Shown piece after piece: positions 38,675-50,460 of a stretch of 64,000 bases of DNA (positions are counted from its first letter, which is position 1; every line of letters begins with the position of its first letter). The stretch lies in NCBI GenBank assembly GCA_023634235.1, contig JAMKCF010000008.1, forward strand, positions 3,973,001 through 4,037,000. Reading direction: 5' to 3'. A program made the position numbers and the translations under genes. This DNA comes from Pisaster brevispinus. Its lineage: Eukaryota; Echinodermata; Asteroidea; Forcipulatida; Asteriidae. A model generated the notes under the pieces. It was given only the letters and a program-made list of their open reading frames with translations. It was not told where the DNA came from and made no database searches.

Positions 38675-41031
38675 CAGGAAGACAATGTTTGTTAGAATTC
38701 AAAAGTTAACTTTTACCTCAACCAGGCTTCTCGAAATTATTTAATTTAAAAAAAAAAAAGTTGCCCCCGAATTCTCCTTTTATCAGGCATGATATTCTTC
38801 CTTAAAAGTCTATTAAAGCTTACAGTACACTATGTGTAAACGTAAGTCTGCCCCACTTGATAAAAGCTTCCTACTTTGTTTTCAAGGGCCAAACATTTTG
38901 CTTTTTTTCCTTCTTATTAGTTTTCTGAAACCATTTCAACTTCCTGTCTGTATCAATACAAAAAAAGTGTTCTCATTCGGAAAATAAACTGTTCATACGC
39001 TGGTAACAAATTTAAGTACATGTATTGACACCTTGCATGACAAGCAGCGCACTTACACACACCTATACTGACTGCCATTTTGTCAACATCTAGCATGGTA
39101 TTATTTTTGGTACATTGTACCCACCGATGTCCCCATATTTGAACGCACTATTTTCCTCTTGTATAGAAGTACCCCCTTAAACTCCTCTAAAAGAGTTCCT
39201 GAGATTCCAAGTGCACAATGAAGACAAAATAGGGGGTACCACTGGCCCCGAAATCAAAAAAATTGTGTAAATGGTAGAAGCACAGTTTTGCCACGATGCG
39301 TCCCGCATCTGCAAAGGAGTCAATAGCCACAATTACACCTAAGTACTCAAATTTTGACAAGAGTTTTCTTGAATCCATCAAACTCAAGCAGCACACAGCA
39401 TGGTCTGTTTAACTTTAGTCGATTACATCCACTAACAATCAAGGCAATGATGGATTAGGGGTGGAATGGTAATAAAAACATTGAATGTTTTATTTAAATT
39501 AGTACAGGCATGATATTCTTCCTACTCTAATCCGATTTGAAGTAGTCCGAAAAAAAGTCTATAAATGCCAAACTATAAGTAGATCAGCCCTTGTATACTC
39601 TGAATGAGTAGCAATTATTTTTCATCTACAGTTTAGAAACAAATATCACTCGGTGAAAATACACTGTTTTAGTTTTAGTTAGTCAATTACAATTATAATT
39701 ATTTTATCAAAAACAAGAAAACTGATGTTGAAATATAATGCATTATATTCTTTGTTCGTGGATATATTTCAGTTATTTACCAAAAGAAATTTGACACAAT
39801 TATTGTTGATGTCGTAAAAACGTTTGTCTCTTGTGTCAAAATTCATTCTTGATTTGTCACTTCTTGCAGGTTTCTTCCCTTACACAAACTAGTGTATCCG
39901 GTCTATACGCTCGAATTGCGGCCAACTCTATTTTGAGATAAAATAACTAATTATCCTAAAATAATACCGTTTTAAAACGACTGCGCAGTAAAGCTTTGAA
40001 AAACCAAACATAAAGACCTTGTAAACATAACATTCTGGGGACCTCATTTCAATTCAGCATGCTTTAGGCCACCCTTACAAAATCTGGGTCCAGAATGCGC
40101 CCCCCCCTCAGTTTAGAAAAATCCTGGGGAGAACGCTAACCTTTCTAAATAGAAAAGCCACTCTACTCTAAAGTTAACTTTACACGAGCCATCCTACTTT
40201 CATTAATTGACCTATATTGTATTAAATAAGTGCAGATTTAAGGTAACAAATACCTCACATCAGGCTCAAAATTAACACTGGACCGCAGGCACGAGGCCCA
40301 GGGTTTTAACGTCGGGGCCAGTAAACTCACGATGGGACAAGCCCGGTGGCCCCGTGTCTTTCAATTGAATACAACATGTCATTGTGTAATTTATTTTGTG
40401 AACAATATGTTGACAATGAATCTGATAAACAACTTTGAATTCTGCTGCGTATTTAAGTACACTTACACATAGCACAAATAAAATGGATCTTCTCTTAGTG
40501 CTGGTTCAACTCATTTTGATTCTGGTCAGGTAAAACAAACTCTGGTCCAGTAAAAATTGTGAGCTACAAGCCCTGCAGCCTTGTAGATTTCCCCCCAAAT
40601 TCTATACCATGCCCGAAATGGGCAGAGGGTATCCCCGCCCCCCTCCAGACACAATGGGGGGGGTACATCACCAGGCCCTGCACATTGGTCAACATTCTTG
40701 CTTAGTAGTTTATGTCCACCAATAAAATCATCTAGCTATAATGCAACTTACAGTTGCTCCATAGCTCACTACGTTAGGTTTCAACCAAGGTCAGTTTGGA
40801 AACTGTGACGTCATGATCAAAGCAGGCCTGTACATGGAATTATGAACTCTCACCCAGTTACTGCAGGCACACCCTCCCTCCGTATCATCTCTAGAGAGAG
40901 AGAGCGCACTGAATAGAATGTGAACACAATACTGTTTCAAAATCAGTACCTGGAGATAGTTTGAACATTTGAGCAACATAGATTGGGGGGGGGGGGAGAT
41001 AGCTCACCCAGCGAGAATACACTTCACTTTC
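38675..41031. other. Intergenic between TONSL and BPHL 3' ends
   Basis: The two genes converge here. No additional gene was found. On the minus strand AATAAA at 40395-40390 could end BPHL transcripts. C/G homopolymers lie at 40098-40105 and 40985-40996. A minus-strand frame at 39396-39187 has no splice, start or family support. Confidence 0.5.
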
Positions 41032-43512
41032 TTAAGAGGCATTTGAGCTGTCCAAGAATATCTCAGCGTGCTTGTTGAATTCTTCTGGGTAGCGCATGTG
41101 GAGGTTATGTTTTCCCTCGGCCATCATCAGGAGTCTGCGAAAGGAAGTTGATGAAAGAAAGATACTTTTAATTTTAGTGTTGGCCATTCATAAATACCCC
41201 CAGACAGGTTAGGCAGTCCTATTGGTCAAAAGGTGGTCACATGACTGTGTTTACCAGGTAAAAAACGGCTGATAAAGACATATCTGAAGCTGTTTAAGGC
41301 CTGTTGGCTTTGACATGTTGCAAGCCGGCATAGTCCACCTATGAATCAAAACTACAGGGGATCAAATTGAATGGTCAGCCAGTAGGAGGGTTGACGGTGT
41401 ACTTTGTAGTAGATTCATCACATGATATCGTAATATTGCAAGATAGTATAGTCAACAATCCAAGTTTTGGGATTAACAGCATTGAGCGGGAGAGCGGGGG
41501 AGGGTATGTTTAATGTCACATGGCCCACGCATTTTGGCCGGCATTGTAGATCTATCAACCTAAACCACGGTGGATGGTATTGGATGGTGGTCAGACAGTG
41601 GGAGGGTTGACTGAGTAGTAGATTCAACACATGATATCACACTGCAGGTTTGCATGGTTTATCTATCAATCAAAACCACAGTGAATGGTACTGAATGGTC
41701 AGACAGTAGTAGAGTGTATACATAATTTAGGCATCCAGCACCATATCCCATAAAGTCAAGACAACTTCCATAAAAAGGGATTCTGGTGGAATTCAAGACT
41801 AAAACCCGCAACCCACCTTGATCCTCTGATATTCTGATTCAAGTAATGTGGATGCTCAATGGGCACCATGGCATCTTTCTCCCCGTGTATGATCAGCGTT
41901 GGGCAGGTGATCTTTCTGCAGTCGCCCATACACACATCTGTGCGACTCTCCACCATGATGTTGTGCACGCCGTCGATCCAGGCACTCCAGATCTTCTGGA
42001 AGTGTTCCGCGCCGTACATCGCCTCCATCGGAGCACGCATCCTCTCGCTCCACTTGGAGATGTCTCTTGTTGCTTTATAAAAAACAAAACAAAAAATAGT
42101 ACCACATTTTGTCTCATTTTCATATCATGTAAACTTTGGGGGAAGATCATGATGATCTTTTAAAGTTCATCTTTAACAAAAAACTCTAACCAATACTCAT
42201 TAATTTTCTCCATCAGCTGTTGATATCGATTGGGAGGTTTTCACAAAATTACAGCTGTGGATTTCAAAAACTATCGAAAAACATCTAAGAAATATTTATT
42301 ACAAACCTGAAATCTATTTCTGGAAATTATTATAAGCCTATGATTTGTTTCTAAATACTGACTAGAAAATCTTAGATCCTTTAGTAATATTTATTGCAAC
42401 TTGTAATCCATTTCTGAAATTAATCCCAAACTTTTACTTTTCTTTTCGAATAACCTCAAGAAGTTGCAATTAATGGTGTACAAATCATTAGAACTCAAAA
42501 TATACTAGATCCTATGTTAATAGACTATAGATACTATGTTTAAGGGGAAAAAGAACAAGAAATGCTCAGTTTTAGGTGTGGGTGGAAAACCCGAATGGAA
42601 AAACCCACGCAATCAGGTAGGGACTGAAAACCCAAACCACATGCAAGGCTCCTGTCCTGAGGTGGGATTTGAACCGGGGTCCATAGAGGTGAAAGGCAGA
42701 AAGAGAAACCACTGAGCCAGCCTGCTCCTCTCTGATAATAAATATGGACATTTATCTAGCGTTGGTCTCAGAGCCTTCTGTCAGTACATTATATAAACAT
42801 TTAACCACATTTATAGAACATATAATGTCAGAAGCGCTTTGATACGGCATTCGGGCTGTGATAAAGCGCTATATAAGAATAGATTATTACTATTAGATTA
42901 TTACTATAAACATATAAACAAGTAAGTAGCACATCAAGCTAAACCAACCACAAGAACTGTCACAGGTACCCATTTACTACTGGGTGAAGAGAAGCAATTT
43001 AAGTGTCACGCTCAAGGACACAAGTGTCATGAGCGGGATTCGAACCCACACCCTGATGACTTAGCCACCAGGACTTGAGGCTGACGCATTAAGACAGCTC
43101 AGTCATGAGACACTACGTACCCTCATAAGATTGGATGTCTTTATCGGTGAAATATGCATTGCTTCCCCACACTAGTAGTTTCTGTACGTGGTCCGGATAC
43201 GTTCCTGCCATAATGATGCCTATGTTACCACCGTCACTCCATCCGAGTACAGAGTACCTGTCATGTCCAAGAACCTGCAAGAAAGCAACCAGGCATGCTC
43301 AGTGGAATAACATTATAATAATAAAAATTTAAACAACACTTATATAGCGCACAGTATCTGATAAAAAATGCCATTCAAGGGTGCTAGTTCGCAAAGACTG
43401 AAAGAGGAAGTCCAGGTTTTCAAATGCTCATTTGAAGAGATGAGTCTTGACCTGTCGTGAAAGAAGGCAACCAGACATGTTCAGTGATATAACATATAAT
43501 AATAATAATAAC

Positions 43513-43569
<57 letters not shown>

Positions 43570-46469
43570 CACATAAAACGTTAAGAATTGAAATTAGAAA
43601 AGATAAATTAATCAACAATTAAATAAATAATTTATACATACATACATACAGGCATAAAAAATGAATAAATGCAACAAAATAACAACAAAATGAAAACAGA
43701 TATATATATCAATATATGTATGTATAATATAAATAAGTGGGAAAGACTATTTTGAACTGAATTCTGCGTTGTATGGGCAGCCAGTGAAGTTGATAAAGAT
43801 TTCTGCTCTGGAATAATGGATTTCAAATCTCACTCAAGTAGCACGACTGTGGACTTTTTCAGCAGGACTCAGAAAGCTTCGGAGCAAAGCAAAAAATATA
43901 TAATTCTTTATCCCAAATCAGGCCTCGAAATAACCCACAGCACCCACAGCAATTGCCGTGGTGCCCTGTGCTTTTGCTGTGGTGCCCTTTGCAAAGTTCC
44001 AATACAAATTTATATTTTCCTCATAGAGTGTCCCTTACCAGAGGAAAATTGCCATGCCCCTTCAAGAGTGAAGTTCAAGGCCTGCCAAATGCAATTATTT
44101 CATCTTCTCAACCAGAGTAATGATTCAAGAAAACCTTTTCGGTGGCCATTTTCTTGTACTGTGGGCATCTTGATTCTCTCCCATTCCAATCATTGTAACC
44201 AAACCGAGGCTGGAAGGAAAATACACTGGTTCCTTTTTGTACAATGAGTATTAGCATTCATTACTGCTATTGGATACAAGGAACATGACTAAGATGGTGG
44301 CAGCATGATAATTGTCTATAGTCAAAATCTTCTCAACATCATATTTACAACTGATTTGACAAGCAGCCAAGTTTTGATATTTCTACTTACAGCCATGAGG
44401 TCTGCAGCATCTTTGGCGTCTCGTCGGTAAAAATCCAAAGGAAAATCTCTCTCTGGTGGCCTGGACTTACCATAGCCTCTGGGGTCAAAGGTCACCAGTT
44501 TATACTTTTCTTTATCTAAGCCTTTAAACTGTGGTCCCAAATCTGCTATTCCAGATCCTGCAATGACAATCAAAGAGCAAAATTTGGTAAATTTTGAAAA
44601 TTGTCAATTCAAATTTTAACAGAACCATATCAAAAGTGCCCTTAATTTAGTGGCAAGCTTAGAGGCCTTGCTCAAGGCGGTAGAAAAAAGGCGTAAACTC
44701 ACACTCAGAAAAAGGCGTAAACCCACACTCTGAAAAGGCGTACACCCACACTCTGAAAAAGGCGTAAACCCAAACTCTGAAAAAGGTGTAAACCCACACG
44801 CAATGAGATAATTTTGTGTATGGTATGTTTATATCGTACTTTGAGAAATGGCCCAAGAATAACTATTATCAACATTTTGAAAGGGCTTCTTAATATTATC
44901 TTACCCACTGCCCCAGGGATGAGTAACACAGGATGGTTTCCTTTGCCTGTCTGATCATAATGAAGCTGTACGCCATTTACAGCTACTTTGCTTCCTTCGC
45001 TGCAAAATATCAAAAGCACACCACGGAGAGTTAAATACTATTCTGCAAAACCCCCCTGCACAGACCGCCATTGCTGCGGTCAAACAATGGAAATAGGCCG
45101 TGTCTCTGTACCAGGCACATCTCAAAGCCCAACAATTATTCCTTTGACCTCAGTTAGGGTATACTGTTAGAGCTTGTGACACCGTAGGGTATTCAATGTC
45201 TCATTTGATGGATAAGTTGGGCGCATTCGGCCAATCTGCACCATCGACGATCGCTTAGCCCTATTGGGCATTCATCTCGCTATCAGTCAATCCCACTGCC
45301 ACCAGTCCAACACCTTTTCTTTAAAATTCACAATTCTGGAAGATTTTTTTTTAAGGTAAGTCTGAGATATCCTACAGAATTGACCCATCATGCAACGTAA
45401 GCGACCAATGGCACAGACCGACTGATTGCCCCAAACATACAAACACATGTATCAACAATCGGCATGATGGTTTTGTATTAGTATTGTTCCCGTTAAATTT
45501 AATAAATGGTAGTATTATTTTTACTTAAAATGTATGAATTTTACCTTTTCATATAAAATACGATAATCAACATATCGTAGGTTTATCAAATTCAATTCAA
45601 TTACAAACATTTCCTTTAAACACAATATTGAACAATTTAAAGAGTTAAACAATAGGAAATTCAAAAACAATGATGAAATACAATGTAGTACGTGTCACCG
45701 TCTCTAGTAAAGTAGTAGCTGTTGATAGGCCAAGGTGATAAGACAAAAGATGCAATATTCTAATTATAAACAGGTGGCCTATGTAGCGATAATTGTAACC
45801 CTCCACCCTCCCATCGGGAGGGTGGAGGGTTACGATCATTGCAACTACATGTATATACTATAGGCTATTAAGGGCCCTAACCTATTCAATTTAATTTTTA
45901 ATTGAAGAAAAAATATTATAGTATTAAAATAATGAAAGTTAATGCCAGTTAATGCCAGTTAAATAACAAAAGTACAGTCCACTTTACTAATCACTTTACA
46001 TATAAATGACCCGACTCAAAGCACATGAAACAACCAAACCAAGACCAACCAAGTCTCCCAAGATGACTGAGACTCGAGAGTGAAATGCTGCCATGCCCAG
46101 AATGTGACTGCGACAAGCCAATAATAAATAGAGTATAAACTAACTTATAATAAATATAAGGACTATATGCATAATAGAAATAACCTGAATTTATTGTGAT
46201 ATCATATTTCTATCTTCTTATCACGAACCCAACGCGATAGCCCTAGCAGAGTAGCACAGTCTAACACTTCAGCACTAGCCCTAGCAGTCCCGGCGCTCGC
46301 AGGCAGTTGCGGCTTCAACTTACTCGGGACTAATTTGACTGAATGTATGTATTTACCTGGACCATTTTCTTGCAATTATCGTCTGCAAAGTTCTTCCAAC
46401 AGACTGAAGGAGGGTTTTGGGAGGAACAGCTCCACATTTTGCTGAGAGTCGGAAAAGGTACGACGTCAT
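41032..46469 (-). CDS. BPHL: Valacyclovir hydrolase / biphenyl hydrolase-like, mitochondrial, 6 exons
   Basis: Alpha/beta-hydrolase serine hydrolase; in mammals it cleaves amino-acid ester prodrugs and homocysteine thiolactone (family knowledge). Exons in transcription order: 46469-46357, 44999-44905, 44557-44391, 43274-43121, 42072-41817, 41134-41032. All are GT-AG and close to 295 aa, the usual length. The first exon is a basic, Ser/Leu-rich presequence (MTSYLFRLSAKCGAVPPKT) ending RKW, fitting mitochondrial import. The core begins VAVNGVQLHYDQTGKG, then PGAVGSGIADLGPQ and the lid-side FDPRGYGKSRPP. The catalytic triad is Ser138 in GWSDGG, Asp243 in HGEKDAMVP and His271 in EGKHNLHMR. Introns hold SINEs, an AAT microsatellite and a 27-bp tandem array. 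It is divergent from BBS10. Confidence 0.95.
42545..43110. repeat. Interspersed repeats in BPHL intron 4
   Basis: 42545-42735 is a partial 'ctgaaaacccaaacc' family copy ending 'gccagcctgctcc'. 42770-43110 is a minus-oriented SINE-like unit ('gcgctttgatacggcattcg', 'cacaagtgtcatgagcggga'). The coding exon 43274-43121 starts just beyond. 42140-42540 is AT-rich with no assignment. Confidence 0.55.
43315..44320. repeat. Microsatellite and repeat fragments in BPHL intron 3
   Basis: (AAT)n occupies 43497-43565. 43315-43450 carries 'acttatatagcgcacagtat'. 43925-44090 is a 'ggtgccctttgcaaag' unit bounded by inverted 'aggcctcga' and 'aaggcctgcc'. 44180-44320 matches 52015-52180 ('attgtaaccaaaccgaggct', 'agatggtggcagcatgata'). 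Confidence 0.6.
44686..44803. repeat. 27-bp tandem repeat in BPHL intron 2
   Basis: The unit 'ggcgtaaacccacactctga' plus a short A-run is repeated about 4.5 times with minor changes. Confidence 0.9.
45795..45833. repeat. Perfect hairpin, 18-bp arms and 3-nt loop, BPHL intron 1
   Basis: 'gtaaccctccaccctccc' at 45795-45812 and its exact complement at 45816-45833, loop 'atc'. Arms are purine/pyrimidine asymmetric. It is not part of any repeat family I recognised. Confidence 0.92.
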
Positions 46470-47432
46470 GATAACAAGTTATCTTGCAACTGCTCTGTAC
46501 ATGTTCGACCCCTGGTAGTTTGCAAGAAGCGAAAAAGGAAGGGCCACTCGTAAAAAAAATTGCCCAGTTTGTTTTATTTTTATTTTGCCTAGTGCAAAGC
46601 GCGCCCTCAAGAGCCTTGCGGTTACGACAATAACAATAACATGTCAGCGGAAACAGCCATCGTCTGTTTTTGTGATAACTAGTTAGTTGTTGGTGTTTTG
46701 TATTATTTATTTTGTTGAACTTCTAAATGTAATATTTTGGTAAGTAGGTTTCATGTTATCATCAGTATGGTGGATATGTTGATTGTGCTTCTGTACTCAT
46801 TTAAACAATTTAGTTGCTAACCTAACCACACCAACCATCGTAAGCCAACAATACATAACATGATTAACAATCAATCATTGACATTAATGACAAAACAAAC
46901 AAAAACTGTCGATTGTCAGTTGTCAGTGACAACTACTGTGCTACTGAGTTTGTCCTTACATTCTGCTGATTGGAAACAGCTCGGCCATGACACAATTAAT
47001 GAATCACTGCAACAATCTTCAGAGCAAGGATGTATGATGAAATTTTTTGTTTTGTTCTTTGGAAGAGTGCATTCGTTTGATTACAATGTAAACCAGAATG
47101 TTGAAATTAATTAAATTAAAACCCAACTCACAAAAAGGCAGTTTGGCTAGAGTGAGGCCCAACTCCTCCAATTTCCTCTTCTCCTCTGTAACTCCACATC
47201 AAATTGTTTGGACTTGGAAAAGATTGGGATATTGATTTTGTTTGAGCCCGTAGTGGCTCTAGTCTTAAACTTTGGTAATTGGGTAATGAAGGATTTGGAA
47301 TTGTAACATTAATTATACATTTTTGTATTATTAATGAGTTTTGTTTATGGTGTTTATATACCAGATAATCCTTCTTTGTTTTAACTCAAGAACTATTTCT
47401 TCTTTTCATGTCAGGTACAGTTTCACCAGAAG
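46470..47432. promoter_or_regulatory. Divergent BPHL-BBS10 intergenic promoter region
   Basis: 963 bp separate the two start codons. Close to BPHL lies 'gttatcttgcaac' (46478-46490), which partly resembles an RFX X-box as found at ciliary genes. A good splice acceptor ends at 47414 (ttttcatgtcag), so BBS10 probably has an upstream, mostly non-coding first exon in this interval; its donor could not be fixed. No TATA box is evident. Confidence 0.4.
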
Positions 47433-49412
47433 ATGCAGAAGTCAATACCAGTCACCCTCAAGAGCGCTCTGGCGATATGCCAGACTATAGAGGGCCTCCT
47501 TCAAAGGTCACTCGGGCCCAATGGCCTGCACACCATGCTGACCACACCCACTGGTAATGTGGTGATAACAGGAGATGGATACACCCTTCTGACCTCTTTA
47601 CATTTGTCACACCCAATAGCCAGATGGATTATGGGTCGGATCAGCGGACATCATGGCGTCACAGGAGACGGTTGTAAATCCTTCATACTGATAGTGACTG
47701 AAATACTCAGACAGTTGCAGAAAGCCGTGACTCCTACAGACTCAACGGCAGAGGAGTGTTCCTCAAAGCAAGATCTCATTCAAATCAGTTATGCTCTCGG
47801 AACGATTCTCTCGGAGGCGTTTCCAGGGATAGTTCATTCCACATTACTGAAGAGCTGCATTCGTGTAAATCTTGTGGAAGCTGAGAGAGAAAGAGTGCTG
47901 AGTGTCTGCTCCAAGATGGTGAAAACTGCTCTAAGTGGGAAGTTCAACAAGCGATCAATGGAGCATGTGGCTAGCTTAACAGTAACCCTCGTATGCGGCA
48001 GCTCCGAAGACATCAGCTGTTTGAGGAACGATCTGGACAGACTCATAATAGATTTCGATGTCACTTGCATTGAAGTCACAAACCTACCTGTCCACAAATC
48101 CACACTTCTGGATGGTGTCGTGTTAACGCGATCCTTCTCCATTCAGTCTGAGGATCTAGACTCTCTCACCAGCATTCCATTTGTGATTTTCAACTGTTCC
48201 CTCGATGGGTGGATACCTGAAGTCCAGTCGACACTACTCACCAGGAACAGTGAGGTTATGGCTGAGGTCTTTCAGTATAGGACAGTTCACACTGGGACCC
48301 TCATCGACTTCCTGAGACGATTTAATGTGAAGCTCGTTCTGTCCGCAGAGGCCCTCTCAGATGTTTCCCTCTCCCACTGCAGAGCAGCTGACATCTCAGT
48401 GGTTCACATGATACCTGAAAAAGAATTGAACAGACTGGCACAACTGACAAAAACTGACATCATCTACGATACTGTGGATTTAGAAACGCAGACTCTAAAA
48501 CCAGGCTGTGCTAGTTTCTGCCGGAAGCTCCTACTAGGGCAACATGTTGGAGTTCACCTGGGCATCAGTGAGAATGCAGCGGCTAAACAACTGGTACTCT
48601 GTGCTCCAACACAAGGTATTTGCAGACAGTGGTTCATAGCCGTCTATAACACTCTCAAAACACTGCGAATGTGGCTGGACACCAGCTGGCTCACAGACAT
48701 TGAAGAGGTCAAGATTAAGGTTAACGCTTCAGCGAATGAGAAATCACCACCCAAACACACTGTTAGCTGTGACTCTATCCGAAACCAGGACAGTGTCAAT
48801 TCAAATCTGCGTGAACTTTTAACAAGAGATATTCCATGTATGGCTCAATTGAATCGTTTACATTTTGAAAGTAGCCATTCAAGCGCTGCAGAAACAAAAT
48901 CATTCAAACTAGAACAAGAAAACAGACAAACTGTGAGAACAAACAAGCAAGAAGCACTCTGCCTCCCTGGTGGAGGATGTGCAGAATTTCTCTTGTACAA
49001 ACTCTTCCACAGTCTGTGTAGGAATAACTCCACTGAGCATGACTACCTAAACGTAGTCAAGAATCCCTCTATGAAGACGGCCCTGCACATCCTGAGTGAG
49101 TCCGCTCTCTGCATTCCCAGAACCCTCTTTAAGAACTCATTTTCCCAAAGGAGTCACGGATCATCGTTTATACAGGTGGTGTCCAGTCTGAAAGACGCTG
49201 ATAATGTCGGCGTAAACGGTAAATCTGGTCGTCTTTGCGACTCGGCAGAGTGTGGGGTGCTGGAGCCACTGCTGGGTAGGCTGATGCTGTGGAATGACGC
49301 TGTTGAAACGGTGGTAAACATACTGAGAATAGACATGATTATTGGCATCAAAACAATCAAAGCCCATCGAGATAATGAGGGTGATGATTTGGACAGTGAA
49401 GATGAAGTGTGA
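47433..49412 (+). CDS. BBS10: Bardet-Biedl syndrome 10 protein, chaperonin-like, single coding exon
   Basis: Vertebrate-type group II chaperonin relative that, with MKKS and BBS12, helps CCT assemble the BBSome for ciliary traffic (family knowledge). It has 659 residues, near the usual length. N-terminal features are LLQRSLGPNGLHTML (equatorial nucleotide-site region), SLHLSHPIARWI and TGDGCKSF, the counterpart of the chaperonin GDGTT loop with the Thr pair altered. Middle blocks include NVKLVLSA and LLGQHVGVHLG. The C-terminal part has CLPGGGCAEFLLYKLFH, then ILRIDMIIGIKTIKAH, and an acidic tail ending DSEDEV, which closely parallels the vertebrate BBS10 tail. ATG 47433 is used because it follows the acceptor at 47414 and matches the family's start; the same frame is open to that acceptor, so a few extra residues are possible. 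Human BBS10 splits the N-terminus over two exons; this copy does not. Confidence 0.92.
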   Translation: MQKSIPVTLKSALAICQTIEGLLQRSLGPNGLHTMLTTPTGNVVITGDGYTLLTSLHLSHPIARWIMGRISGHHGVTGDGCKSFILIVTEILRQLQKAVTPTDSTAEECSSKQDLIQISYALGTILSEAFPGIVHSTLLKSCIRVNLVEAERERVLSVCSKMVKTALSGKFNKRSMEHVASLTVTLVCGSSEDISCLRNDLDRLIIDFDVTCIEVTNLPVHKSTLLDGVVLTRSFSIQSEDLDSLTSIPFVIFNCSLDGWIPEVQSTLLTRNSEVMAEVFQYRTVHTGTLIDFLRRFNVKLVLSAEALSDVSLSHCRAADISVVHMIPEKELNRLAQLTKTDIIYDTVDLETQTLKPGCASFCRKLLLGQHVGVHLGISENAAAKQLVLCAPTQGICRQWFIAVYNTLKTLRMWLDTSWLTDIEEVKIKVNASANEKSPPKHTVSCDSIRNQDSVNSNLRELLTRDIPCMAQLNRLHFESSHSSAAETKSFKLEQENRQTVRTNKQEALCLPGGGCAEFLLYKLFHSLCRNNSTEHDYLNVVKNPSMKTALHILSESALCIPRTLFKNSFSQRSHGSSFIQVVSSLKDADNVGVNGKSGRLCDSAECGVLEPLLGRLMLWNDAVETVVNILRIDMIIGIKTIKAHRDNEGDDLDSEDEV

Positions 49413-50083
49413 AATAAACGAACCAAGCCTGACGTTTCAATGAGGTCATGAAGGCCTCCATTCTTCATGGTCTTGGCTTTGGAGTCTCTTCAAAATGCTC
49501 GACAGACTTTAAAGGGAAAGTACAACATTGTTTGTGTAACACCGCCGAAGTCGAGAAAATACCTTTCTGCTGTATTTTTAGGCACTGTTTGAATGCCCTA
49601 CTCGGGGCCTTTCCGGCAATGTTTAGTTCGGAAATGTGGTATGAACAGGGAGGATGGCAGGGCTGAAGAAGGAGGCTGCCCAGAGGACTTCTGGAAAACT
49701 ATTTCCCATCATTTGGATCGTAACGTTCTCACCATTCAACCGACCTGTTCATATTACATCAAATTACACTGTTTGTGGTCTTATACAAGTTTGAATGATG
49801 TCAGGAAAAGTGTACATGTACATGTTTGTGCGTGCTATTTCGATAGTGACAATCAAAATTAGCAATTCAAATGCTATTTCAGCAGTGTTTCAGACAGAAA
49901 TGTGTTTTTTTAAGGGCTGGCACTAGTAACAATTTATAATCCGTGAGATTCTAGATTGAAACTTACAAAATGATGACGACCAATCCTGTATTTTTTCTTC
50001 AAGATTTTTTTAAAGACCTTGCTCGTGGAAAAACAATGTCCATTTTCTGAAACTACTCAATAAAGTTCCTTACTTAAAATAAA
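49413..50083 (+). terminator. BBS10 3' untranslated region with poly(A) signals
   Basis: AATAAA occurs at 50059-50064 and 50078-50083, about 650 bp after the stop. Intervening short frames have no family support. Confidence 0.55.
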
Positions 50084-50177
50084 GAAAAGCAGCAGTGTCT
50101 GGTTTTGTACTTTGTTTTGTGCTTTAAAAAGACATTAATAAAAAAAAAATGAGTAAGATGAAGGGAGATACTAATTA

Positions 50178-50460
50178 TTACAGGATGATCTCCTGTAGGA
50201 TAAGGGATGATCTCCTGGAGTATGGAGATAATATCCTGGAGTGATGATCTCCATGAGGATGAAGATGATCTCCTGTTGTATGGGGGATAATCCTTAAGGA
50301 TGGGGATAATCTCCTGGAGGATGGGGCGATCTCCTGGGGGTGGTGATGATCTCCTGAAAGACGGTGGATGTCATGGAAGATGTGGGATGATCTACTTGAG
50401 GGTAGAGATGAGCTCTTGGAGGATTTGGATGATCTCTTGGAGGATGCCGTTAGAGAGTTT
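50178..50460. repeat. Degenerate 'gatgatctcctggagga' minisatellite
   Basis: About a dozen imperfect 21-25-bp units such as 'gatgatctcctggag' and 'ataatctcctggaggat'. It starts about 95 bp after the second BBS10 poly(A) signal. Confidence 0.85.

Noticed and set aside
39187..39396. Minus-strand 69-residue frame between TONSL and BPHL
   Set aside because: It lacks start context, a consistent splice chain and recognisable homology, and sits in AT-rich convergent 3' flanks.
49448..49862. Short frames after BBS10
   Set aside because: They lie in the BBS10 3' UTR before its poly(A) signals. The composition is not protein-like.
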